From Bacteroidota bacterium (GTDB lineage Bacteria; Bacteroidota; Rhodothermia; Rhodothermales; UBA10348): a stretch of 6,014 bases of DNA. This document shows, in pieces, positions 1 to 6,014 of the stretch (positions are counted from its first letter, which is position 1; every line of letters starts with the position of its first letter). The notes under the pieces were generated by a model. That model was given only the letters and a program-made list of their open reading frames with translations. It did no database searches and was not told where the DNA came from. The stretch covers positions 1-6,014 of the forward strand of contig SMXL01000166.1 of NCBI GenBank assembly GCA_004356385.1, in the 5' to 3' direction. The position numbers were made by a program, and so were the translations under genes.

Positions 1-52
1 GAAGCGGTTTTTGGTGCCTGATACTTACGGCAGTAGTTGCATATCGCTGTGA

Positions 53-328
53 GAAATCAGTCTGTGCCGCACGTCTCCCTCCAGGATCTTTTCTCCTCGT
101 TTTCCGCCTCGATGCCTCGTCACCGCAAGGCGAAAGTTGGTGGTCCATTTTCACTCGTTGCGACATACCGGCGCATCGTGGTTGGTAATGCAAGGGGAAA
201 GCCTTTCCGTCGTTCAGGCGATTCTTGGTCACAGTACAATTGCTGTAACTGAGAAGTATGCAAGTCTTGCGCCCGAACAAACTCGAAGGGCAGTTGATAG
301 AGCATTCGCAGACCTGCCAATGAACTAA
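53..328 (+). pseudogene. Tyrosine recombinase (phage-type integrase), decayed C-terminal remnant
   Basis: The segment from about 137 to the TAA at 326-328 encodes the catalytic C-terminus of a tyrosine recombinase, which cuts and rejoins DNA at attachment sites. Visible catalytic positions are HSLRH (His at 152-154, Arg at 161-163), LGHS (His at 230-232) and the nucleophile Tyr in EKYASL (257-259). All are correctly spaced for the family. Upstream the frame is blocked by TGA at 50-52, and the roughly 28 residues between that stop and the motif block do not look like integrase. A weak integrase-like stretch (SVPHVSL, resembling the usual R-x-VPL strand) appears instead in frame 1 near 64-90. 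It lies only about 25 codons from HSLRH, closer than normal, so both a frameshift and an internal deletion are likely. The N-terminal core-binding and arm-binding domains are absent from the window. Its position beside tRNA-Leu fits an element inserted there. The family call is firm; the pseudogene call is inferred from the broken frame. Confidence 0.75.
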
Positions 329-335
329 TCTGATT

Positions 336-356
336 TGTTACCGAAATGTTACCGAA
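336..356. repeat. Tandem 10-bp direct repeat TGTTACCGAA (two copies, 11-bp period)
   Basis: TGTTACCGAA occurs at 336-345 and again at 347-356, separated by one base, starting 8 bp after the integrase stop codon. The 11-bp period places both copies on nearly the same face of the helix. Short direct repeats beside an integrase gene and its attachment site can be arm-type integrase or excisionase binding sites. That role is inference here. Confidence 0.5.
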
Positions 357-473
357 GGATCGGCAATTCTTTGCATTAACTTGCAAAATAACAGGCTACT
401 CAACCATGGATCTCCATTCGACGACACGACCCATTATCTGCCCTATTTGCCAATTCAGGTCCATAATCATCCG

Positions 474-500
474 TACCGAGGGCGGGACTCGAACCCGCAC
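474..500. other. Candidate attachment-site core at the 3' end of tRNA-Leu
   Basis: Tyrosine-recombinase elements commonly insert into the 3' end of tRNA genes, leaving an identical copy of that end at the other boundary. Here the integrase remnant ends 145 bp from the tRNA 3' end and reads toward it, so the T-arm and acceptor region is the likely crossover site, with the element to the left. The partner repeat is not in this window, and the exact core limits are a guess. Confidence 0.35.
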
Positions 501-557
501 GGGCATATTGCCCAACGGATTTTAAGTCCGTTGCGTCTACCATTCCGCCACCCCGGC
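474..557 (-). tRNA. tRNA-Leu (anticodon UAA)
   Basis: The minus strand folds as a class II tRNA of 84 nt. The 5' acceptor strand GCCGGGG pairs with CCTCGGT, with a G-U first pair as in E. coli tRNA-Leu(UAA). The D-arm region contains GGTAGAC. The anticodon stem ACGGA/TCCGT encloses loop CTTAAAA, placing anticodon TAA at 522-524 of the plus strand. The long variable arm has a GGGCA/TGCCC stem, and the T-arm is GCGGG-TTCGAGT-CCCGC. The discriminator is A (complement of 474). The bases after it read CGG, so CCA is not encoded and must be added post-transcriptionally. The long variable arm and the UAA anticodon identify leucine. The gene appears intact although it abuts an integrase remnant on its 3' side, as expected when an integrated element restores the tRNA end. 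I see no convincing promoter in the short upstream stretch (558-632). Confidence 0.96.
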
Positions 558-609
558 ATGTTTCGCTAAGCTACCATATCCCCTTTTTCTCCGCAAAATG
601 ATTCTGTGC

Positions 610-629
610 TCTGACGTATTATCTGACGT
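610..629. repeat. Direct repeat TCTGACGT (two copies, 12-bp period)
   Basis: TCTGACGT occurs at 610-617 and 622-629, and the second copy extends into the palindrome GACGTC (625-630). The repeats lie between the divergently oriented tRNA-Leu and the cytidine deaminase gene. That is where a regulator of either could bind, but the pair is short and no function is established. Confidence 0.3.
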
Positions 630-632
630 CGC

Positions 633-1532
633 TTGACAACCTTCAGGCCTCGTGGTACCGACCGCGCGTTGGACGTTTTGTCTATCTTAGGGTTCTCTTT
701 CGAAATACGATCCCAAGGCTGTCTCGGATTGAACGATTCACCCCCCAACGATATTGAAATCGCCCTCGCCCAAGTTGCCGACGAATACGCGGGGCGATCA
801 TATGTCCCGTATTCGTCACGCCCTAGATCCTGCGTGCTACTACTCGAGAATGGGACGCTCATCCCGGGCGTCCGAGTAGAAAACGCATCCTTCTCTTTAT
901 CGCTTCCTGCCCTTGCCAACGCATTCAGTACGGCTGCCGCGCTGGGCCGAATCGATATCGCTGCGGTCTCCTTTAGCACTGCGCCCTCGGAAGCCGACCT
1001 CGCGTTCCTCCGCGGACACCCTCTCCGACCATTTTCCAGAGTCGGAGATCGATTATTCAAAAGCGATAGAATCACACGCCTTCCAGCTCCCGGATCGGTC
1101 ATCGACCCGATGATAGCCCGTCCAGGTGAATGGTCTACGAAAATCGCGCTTGCTCAGACTGGAAAACTGAGCCAGCACGCCATCATCCCTGAATCGGAGT
1201 TCCCTGTCGGCGTACTCGTCGAGCTAGCCGATGGACGCCTGATCCCAGGCGTAAACGTTGAACATCCAGACTGGCAGCAAATTGTGTGCGCTGAAAAGAA
1301 CGCCCTTGGTACAGCGGTTACATTTGGGCTCCTGGATATTGCCCAGATTTACCTGAATTGTCCAACGGATGACCAAGCCTCGCCATGCGGGGCCTGCCGG
1401 CAGATCATGGTGGAACTTGCCCCAAAGGCGACAGTTTGGATGGATCGCGGAATTCGAGATGCCGAAGAAGCAGACGTTAACGATTTGCTCCCGGGGTACT
1501 TCTCCGGAAAGGCGCTCCATCGGAACAGCTGA
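633..1532 (+). CDS. cdd: Two-domain cytidine deaminase, catalytic domain at the C-terminus
   Basis: Cytidine/deoxycytidine deaminase hydrolyses cytidine to uridine and ammonia in cytosolic pyrimidine salvage. Numbering from the TTG at 633 (299 aa), the C-terminal domain (about 168-295) holds the full zinc site: CAE (Cys219, Glu221 as proton shuttle) and PCGACRQ (Cys252, Cys255). It also has FPVG (190-193) and a substrate-binding N-x-E (Asn208, Glu210). Ligands are Cys-Cys-Cys, as in tetrameric CDAs, not His-Cys-Cys as in E. coli Cdd. The N-terminal domain (about 38-130) has the fold landmarks VPYSS, G-x-x-x-PG, ENASF and SLPAL but lacks both CAE and PCxxC, so it is presumably inactive. It closely resembles the inactive C-terminal half of E. 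coli Cdd. The start is uncertain: 633 is the first possible start after the in-frame TGA at 624. The first ~32 residues match no family feature, and a TTG at 729, with AAGG at 715-718, would start just before the domain (267 aa). The function is secure; the start is not. Confidence 0.9.
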   Translation: MTTFRPRGTDRALDVLSILGFSFEIRSQGCLGLNDSPPNDIEIALAQVADEYAGRSYVPYSSRPRSCVLLLENGTLIPGVRVENASFSLSLPALANAFSTAAALGRIDIAAVSFSTAPSEADLAFLRGHPLRPFSRVGDRLFKSDRITRLPAPGSVIDPMIARPGEWSTKIALAQTGKLSQHAIIPESEFPVGVLVELADGRLIPGVNVEHPDWQQIVCAEKNALGTAVTFGLLDIAQIYLNCPTDDQASPCGACRQIMVELAPKATVWMDRGIRDAEEADVNDLLPGYFSGKALHRNS

Positions 1533-1583
1533 TCGATCATCCGCACAACTTCATTTCCTTAACGACCACTCCGGCTTTGCCGT

Positions 1584-2576
1584 ATGGTTTTCCAGTTTAT
1601 CCTCTTTGTGGCAGGCCTTGTAATCCTGTATTTCGGGGCGGAGTGGCTCGTCAAAGCAGCATCCAGTATCGCCTTTCAATTCGGCATCCGCCCGATGGTA
1701 ATTGGATTGACGGTCGTCGCTATGGGCACTTCCATGCCTGAGTTTGTCCTCAACTTCTTTGCCGTACTTGTCGGTGAAGACGCGCTCGCGATAGGCAACA
1801 TCATCGGCTCCAACGTCGCAAACATCGGTCTCATTCTGGGAGTCAGTGCTGTACTTATGCCGCTGGTGGTCAGTCGGGAAGTCCTTCGGAAGGAATATCC
1901 ACTCATGATCGCTACCTCTCTCCTGTTCTATGCGCTCGCCGCGGACGGTTTGATTTCGCGCGTCGATGGAGGAATTCTCGTGTTTGGGCTGATGGCCTTG
2001 ATGATTTTTCTGGTGATCGATGGACGCCGACACATTCGCGAAAATGGAAAAGGGACTGCATCGCCATCATCCATGGAGATGACAGCTAAAACTGGAGAGT
2101 CTCCTCTCGGAAATGGCCACTTGTCCAACCAGAAGAAAATCCTCTTTCTACTTGGTGGGATGATCGGACTCACTTTCGGAGCCCGCTTGATGGTAATATC
2201 GGCCGTCGAAATTGCGCATGGACTGAATATTCATCCCGTCGTCGTTGGTCTGACCATCGTCGCGATTGGAACAAGCCTTCCCGAGCTGGCAGCCTGCGTG
2301 GTATGCGCGATGAAGAATGAAACAGACATGTCGATCGGAAATGTTCTGGGCAGTAATATGCTCAACATTTTGTTCGTAGTTGGTATGATATCGATGATCC
2401 GACCCATGGCCGTCGAGCCCATCTCGATTACACAGCACTTCCCGGTCATGATCGCATTTGCCTTCGTTCTATATCCCATCGCACGATTCCGGAGTTCGAT
2501 CTCAAAACTTGAGGGTGCGTTTCTGATCGCGGCTTTCTGCGTATACCTGGGGTGGTTAATCTTCCCTTACCTCTAA
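1584..2576 (+). CDS. yrbG: Calcium/sodium antiporter, CaCA family (YrbG-like)
   Basis: This is an inner-membrane cation exchanger of the CaCA superfamily, which exports Ca2+ in exchange for Na+ (K+ in some relatives). The 330-residue length fits bacterial YrbG/NCX_Mj-type proteins. The protein has two inverted halves of five hydrophobic segments, each carrying an alpha-repeat. Alpha-1 has GTSMPE (48-53) and GNIIGSN (71-77). Alpha-2 has GTSLPE (229-234) and GNVLGSN (252-258). The ion-coordinating glutamates are Glu53 and Glu234. A polar loop at about 147-184, rich in Arg, Lys and Ser, joins the halves and is probably cytoplasmic. The ATG at 1584 is the first possible start after an in-frame TAA at 1560, and residue 2 already begins TM1. 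No Shine-Dalgarno is visible. The gene follows the deaminase by 51 bp and precedes the VWA gene by 21 bp, so it could share their transcript. The family call is firm; the actual ion specificity cannot be read from sequence. Confidence 0.93.
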   Translation: MVFQFILFVAGLVILYFGAEWLVKAASSIAFQFGIRPMVIGLTVVAMGTSMPEFVLNFFAVLVGEDALAIGNIIGSNVANIGLILGVSAVLMPLVVSREVLRKEYPLMIATSLLFYALAADGLISRVDGGILVFGLMALMIFLVIDGRRHIRENGKGTASPSSMEMTAKTGESPLGNGHLSNQKKILFLLGGMIGLTFGARLMVISAVEIAHGLNIHPVVVGLTIVAIGTSLPELAACVVCAMKNETDMSIGNVLGSNMLNILFVVGMISMIRPMAVEPISITQHFPVMIAFAFVLYPIARFRSSISKLEGAFLIAAFCVYLGWLIFPYL

Positions 2577-2597
2577 CTATTCTCCTCCGGCCTGGCC

Positions 2598-4757
2598 ATG
2601 AATCTCACCTTCACCTATTCCATTCTGCTCCTGGTGGCCTCCGCTCTGTTCGCGGCTGTAGCCAGTTTCTGGGTGTATCGTGATACCGTGCCGGAATTGA
2701 GTTCCACGAGACGCGGTTTCCTCGGTGGCCTTCGATTCCTAATCCTTTTTATCGTCTTTTTCCTGCTCGCTGAACCGCTTATTCAGCGTGTGTCAGAGAG
2801 GACTGAAAAGCCTATCCTGGCTGTTCTTGTTGACGAGAGCGAAAGCATGACACTCGCTTTTTCCGATTCAACTGATTCGGACGCGGGTGGTGGATTTACT
2901 GAACTCCTGTCACGGATTGAATCGGCAACATCAGGTGAGCGGAGTCAAATCTTTGGGTTCGGTCAGGATGTGCGGTCTACAAGTTCTTTCGATTCTTTGA
3001 AATCGAATCGCTCGCGAACGGATTTGTCAAACGCCCTGGATCACGTTCGGATAGCTCTCGAAAACGAACCTCTCGGAGCAGTTCTTATCGTTTCCGACGG
3101 AAGACACAATGGCGGGCGTAATCCGGAACATGTGGCTGATCTTTTTCCCGTCCCGATTATCACGATGACGGTTGGAGATTCCACCGCCCAAAAGGATGTC
3201 CGGATCCAGCAGGTGATCACAAATGACCTGTCTTATATAGGCCGCGAAGTGCCGGTTCGCGTCCGAGTTCGAAACGAGGGGTTTGGCGTCGCACCACTCC
3301 AGATTTCCCTTTCAAGGGGCGGCACGCTGTTGGACTCCGAGAGAATCACCCTTCCTCCTTCCGGGTCGGAGCTGCCCGTTGATCTCTCTTTCGTGCCAGA
3401 TTCTGTGGGTCTGTTTCAGTACCGTATCGACATCACTCGATTCGACGGAGAATTGACGTATCGGAATAATCGAGAGTCTTTTTCGCTTCAGATTCTAGAG
3501 AGAGAGAAGAACATTTTATTAGTGGCGGGGGCTCCATCGCCCGACGTATCGGCAACACGTCGACTGTTGTCAGACGACCCGAATACAAAACTCGTTGTAC
3601 TGACTCAAAAAAATAACGGCACGGCCGGATATTATGAGGGCGCGTTTCCGAGCGATTTGGAGGATGTAGATCTGATCGTACTGATCGGGTATCCGTCGTC
3701 GAACACTCCTCAGTCGGAAATCGACCTACTTGTAGCGAAGGCCGAGCAAGGTACTCCCCTGTTCTTCATATCAGACCGAGTGGGTGACCTCGTTTCTATT
3801 CAGAGAAATCTTTCATCCGTTCTCCCTGCGCGACCGACGGTTATCAGGCCCGGTTTCGTTGAAGGCGGGTTTGAACCCACCGAACAAGCCACTCGGCACT
3901 CTGTTTTTGAGATCTCCGATCGCCGAAATGTTCAGCGGTGGAATTCCCTTCCGCCTCTCGCGTTGAACCAGACTCGCTGGGAGGCGTCGCCAACGGCGAG
4001 TATACTTGCTACCACTCAAATCAGAGGAATTTCCATCGACGACCCGATTCTGGTAGTGGATAAAAACGGGACTCAACGCTCGGCTGCGCTCCTGGCGACC
4101 GGATTCTGGCGCTGGAACAATGTCCCGGAAGATTTGGAGGACGATGCGGTCCGATGGACCGAGTTATTTGCCAATCTCATACAATGGTTGGTTACGGCCG
4201 AGGATGACCGACTAGTCCGTGTAGCCCCGGTCGAGTCTCTTTTGGATGAAAGCGATCCCGTCGTTTTCGGGGGACAGGTTTACAACGAAAACCTTCAGCC
4301 GATCAGCGACGTCTCCGTCCTGTTGGACATTCGATTTCCGAATGGAGAGCAGTTCCCTTACACCATGCAGAGTCTTGGAAACGGACAGTATCGCGTCGAT
4401 ATCGGAACGCTTCCTGACGGAACGTATTCCTACGAAGCAAGAGCCACACGAGACACAGGAGAACTGGGTCGAGATCGTGGCAGTTTTTCGGTGGGCGCGT
4501 TGTCGATCGAGTTCCGGAATCCCTATGCAGACGTGCGTCTCATGCGCCAGCTCGCCTCTCGGTCCGGTGGATTCACGTTGACCATGGATCAACTCGATCG
4601 ATTGCCGGAGTTGCTGTCTACACTATCCTCGTTTCAGCCAGCTACGAGGACCATAGAGAGTGAAACTCGATTATGGAGATATTTACCCTTTTTATTCGCA
4701 ATTTTGGTCTTCATGAGCCTTGAATGGTTCTTTCGAAAGCGATTTGGTCTGGTATAA
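2598..4757 (+). CDS. Membrane-anchored VWA-domain protein with glutamine-amidotransferase-like domain
   Basis: This 719-residue protein has two N-terminal membrane segments (about 5-26 and 44-61) and one near the C-terminus (about 694-711). The loop between the first two is Arg-rich (VYRDT, TRRG) and the tail ends RKRFGLV, so by the positive-inside rule residues ~62-690 should be periplasmic. Domains in order: a VWA domain (about 72-195) with a complete MIDAS metal site, D79-x-S81-x-S83, T141 and D167; a CARDB-like beta-sandwich (about 200-300; VPVRVRVRNEG); a class I glutamine-amidotransferase-like Rossmann domain (about 303-420; NILLVAG, DLIVLIGYPSS) with no catalytic Cys evident at the expected position; a less clear region to ~545; and a carboxypeptidase-regulatory/macroglobulin-like beta domain (about 550-635; GQVYNENLQPISDV, LPDGTYSYEA). 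Similar proteins occur in Bacteroidota, often near MoxR/BatA-type genes, which are not seen here. ATG 2598 is the first start after the previous gene's stop. A role in envelope complex assembly or adhesion is possible, but the function is unknown. Confidence 0.85.
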   Translation: MNLTFTYSILLLVASALFAAVASFWVYRDTVPELSSTRRGFLGGLRFLILFIVFFLLAEPLIQRVSERTEKPILAVLVDESESMTLAFSDSTDSDAGGGFTELLSRIESATSGERSQIFGFGQDVRSTSSFDSLKSNRSRTDLSNALDHVRIALENEPLGAVLIVSDGRHNGGRNPEHVADLFPVPIITMTVGDSTAQKDVRIQQVITNDLSYIGREVPVRVRVRNEGFGVAPLQISLSRGGTLLDSERITLPPSGSELPVDLSFVPDSVGLFQYRIDITRFDGELTYRNNRESFSLQILEREKNILLVAGAPSPDVSATRRLLSDDPNTKLVVLTQKNNGTAGYYEGAFPSDLEDVDLIVLIGYPSSNTPQSEIDLLVAKAEQGTPLFFISDRVGDLVSIQRNLSSVLPARPTVIRPGFVEGGFEPTEQATRHSVFEISDRRNVQRWNSLPPLALNQTRWEASPTASILATTQIRGISIDDPILVVDKNGTQRSAALLATGFWRWNNVPEDLEDDAVRWTELFANLIQWLVTAEDDRLVRVAPVESLLDESDPVVFGGQVYNENLQPISDVSVLLDIRFPNGEQFPYTMQSLGNGQYRVDIGTLPDGTYSYEARATRDTGELGRDRGSFSVGALSIEFRNPYADVRLMRQLASRSGGFTLTMDQLDRLPELLSTLSSFQPATRTIESETRLWRYLPFLFAILVFMSLEWFFRKRFGLV

Positions 4758-4802
4758 TAATTGCCCTTTTTCAACCAATACTGCGCCAAGCGATGTAGCA
4801 TA

Positions 4803-4833
4803 TTGACGTTGATACGCTCCACAAGATTATATT
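4803..4833 (+). promoter_or_regulatory. Candidate promoter for the M20 hydrolase gene
   Basis: TTGACG (4803-4808) resembles a -35 element (5 of 6), and TATATT (4828-4833) resembles a -10 element (5 of 6), with a 19-bp spacer, slightly long. TATATTG also resembles the TAnnTTTG -7 element of Bacteroidota, with the TTG of the upstream hexamer as its -33 partner. It lies in the AT-rich 146-bp gap after the VWA gene, about 70 bp before the hydrolase ATG. It suggests the hydrolase is transcribed separately. Confidence 0.45.
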
Positions 4834-4903
4834 GCGCGCTTGAATATTTTTATATGGATCATCTACGTTAACCAATTCTAATTCGAGCCATCGATCCGTT
4901 CTT

Positions 4904-6014
4904 ATGACTGAGACTCAACGACTGATAGGACCTCCATTGGGCGAGCTGAATCAGATGACAGATTTATCCGCTGTACCGCAGAGTCTGTCTCCCCTGTTGA
5001 CCTCAATTCGTCGGCATCTACATAAAAACCCGGAGATTGGGCTCGCGGAGTTTGAAACATCGCGCTTTATTCGTGAAGTTCTCGAAATGCACGGACTGAA
5101 TGTACAGGGTCCGTTTGCGGAAACAGGACTTTGGGTGGATATCGAGGGCGAACATCCGGGTCCGATGGTCGCATATCGGGCCGACATCGACGCCCTTCCC
5201 ATTCAAGACACGAAAGACGTTCCATATGCGTCCACGAATTCAGGCCTGGGCCATCTTTGCGGACACGATGCCCATACAACAATCGCGATCGGTGTGGCGC
5301 TCCTTCTTTCTGGACTCCGGCACTTAATCCATGGATCCGTACGCGTTTTCTTTCAACCTAACGAAGAAGGCATACCGAGCGGGGCGCCATTAATGATTGA
5401 AGAAGGCGTCCTGGAGGGCGTTGAAGCGGTATTCGCGTGTCACGTAGATCCGACGCTTCCGGTTGGCCAATTTGGTCTCGCGGCGGGGCCGATCACTGCA
5501 TCTGCAGATCGATTTCGAATCAGGGTGATGGCGCCAACAACCGGGCATTCGGCGAGGCCCCATCAGTCTGTAGATACGATCTGGATTGCCACACAGATCA
5601 TGGCCGACCTTTATCAACTGATAAGGAGGGTGACGGACGCAAGAAACAGTGCCGTGCTGGCGATCTGCAGAGTTCACGCTGGTGAAGCCTATAATGTCCT
5701 TCCTGCAATCGCTGAGCTCGGAGGAACGGTTCGTTGTACGGAGAATGATGACCGGAAGCATATTCGCGAGCAGATCGTGCGAACAGCGACCGAACTCGGT
5801 AAGATGCACGACGCTCAGACAAAGGTCGATTTTGATAATGGGGCACCCCCCGTCATCAATGACAAGGATCTCGCAAAACTGGTCGAAGAGGCTATTCTTG
5901 AAACCCACGGCCCGGAAGCTATTTTTGAAATTCCCCGTCCTAGCATGGGTGCGGAAGACTTCGCGCATTACTTGACCCATGTGCCAGGATTACTGTTGCG
6001 CGTTGGGACTTCCA
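4904..6014 (+). CDS. M20-family amidohydrolase (N-acyl-amino-acid/peptide hydrolase), 3' end cut by window
   Basis: This is a zinc-dependent amidohydrolase of the M20D group (hippurate hydrolase, N-acetyl-amino-acid and IAA-amino-acid hydrolases), which release an amino acid from an N-acyl or peptide conjugate, usually in the cytosol. About 370 residues are present. The start of the family is recognised at RRHLHKNPEIGLAEFET (36-52), followed by RADIDALPI (92-100). Metal-site and catalytic motifs are CGHDAH (Cys119, His121), NEEG (Glu154, Glu155), the His180 of HVDP, and GHSARPH (214-220) in the dimerisation lid domain. MGAEDF (348-353) is the conserved C-terminal motif. The last metal-binding His, expected shortly after GTS, is beyond the window. 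The family commonly has AEE where this protein has NEE. ATG 4904 is the first ATG after an in-frame TGA at 4841; ATG 4955 would also leave the domain intact. Neither has a clear Shine-Dalgarno. The substrate cannot be told from sequence. Confidence 0.93.
   Translation, partial: MTETQRLIGPPLGELNQMTDLSAVPQSLSPLLTSIRRHLHKNPEIGLAEFETSRFIREVLEMHGLNVQGPFAETGLWVDIEGEHPGPMVAYRADIDALPIQDTKDVPYASTNSGLGHLCGHDAHTTIAIGVALLLSGLRHLIHGSVRVFFQPNEEGIPSGAPLMIEEGVLEGVEAVFACHVDPTLPVGQFGLAAGPITASADRFRIRVMAPTTGHSARPHQSVDTIWIATQIMADLYQLIRRVTDARNSAVLAICRVHAGEAYNVLPAIAELGGTVRCTENDDRKHIREQIVRTATELGKMHDAQTKVDFDNGAPPVINDKDLAKLVEEAILETHGPEAIFEIPRPSMGAEDFAHYLTHVPGLLLRVGTS

Noticed and set aside
370..387. Inverted repeat TTTGCA/TGCAAA with a 6-base loop
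   Set aside because: The stem is short and AT-rich with no following T-run, so it does not support a terminator.
381..569. Plus-strand open frame of 62 codons
   Set aside because: It reads through the complement of the tRNA-Leu gene; the GRDSNP-type peptide is a typical artefact of antisense tRNA translation.
566..1102. Minus-strand open frame of 178 codons opposite the deaminase
   Set aside because: It is antisense to conserved cytidine deaminase pseudo-domain sequence and has no recognisable domain.
1530..1539. Palindrome TGATCGATCA overlapping the deaminase stop codon
   Set aside because: It is too short to be a terminator and GATC-type palindromes occur by chance; no second copy was seen nearby.
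1551..2033. Minus-strand open frame of 160 codons opposite the exchanger
   Set aside because: Its composition, rich in His, Asp and Lys, is what results from the reverse complement of a hydrophobic membrane protein, and the exchanger motifs fix the sense strand.
3607..3613. Run of seven A within the VWA gene, considered as a slippage site
   Set aside because: The long frame continues unbroken on both sides with coherent domain sequence, so no frameshift is indicated.
4822..4847. Imperfect symmetry (CAAG/CTTG and ATATT/AATAT) overlapping the hydrolase promoter, considered as an operator
   Set aside because: The arms are 4-5 bases, AT-rich and offset from each other; this is not distinguishable from chance.
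5390..5980. Minus-strand open frame of 196 codons
   Set aside because: It lies wholly antisense to the M20 hydrolase, whose GHSARPH and MGAEDF motifs establish the coding strand.

Overview
The window reads as ordinary chromosomal DNA bordering the remnant of an integrated element. Moderate GC, start codons without a clear Shine-Dalgarno sequence, a tRNA gene without an encoded CCA, and a large VWA/amidotransferase-like membrane protein point loosely to the Bacteroidota/Rhodothermota/Balneolota side of bacteria. That placement is inference only; no marker gene fixes the taxon.

Left end (1-557): the C-terminal catalytic end of a tyrosine recombinase (integrase), apparently decayed, reads rightward toward the 3' end of an intact minus-strand tRNA-Leu(UAA). 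This is the usual arrangement of an integrative element inserted at a tRNA 3' end, with the element lying to the left, mostly outside the window. A 10-bp direct repeat (TGTTACCGAA, twice) sits just after the integrase stop.

Centre (633-4757): three rightward genes lie close together and may be co-transcribed. They are a two-domain cytidine deaminase, a YrbG-type CaCA family sodium/calcium exchanger (51-bp gap), and a 719-residue membrane-anchored VWA protein (21-bp gap). The cytidine deaminase looks domain-swapped relative to E. coli Cdd: its N-terminal half resembles the dead C-terminal half of the E. coli enzyme, and its C-terminal half carries the zinc site. The three genes have no evident common pathway.

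Right end (4758-6014): a 146-bp spacer with a plausible promoter precedes an M20-family amidohydrolase (N-acyl-amino-acid or peptide hydrolase), which runs off the window before its last metal ligand.

I see no defence system, CRISPR array, insertion sequence or other clearly new system. The most interesting points are the deaminase domain order, the eroded integrase at tRNA-Leu, and the VWA protein standing apart from any visible MoxR/BatA partners.
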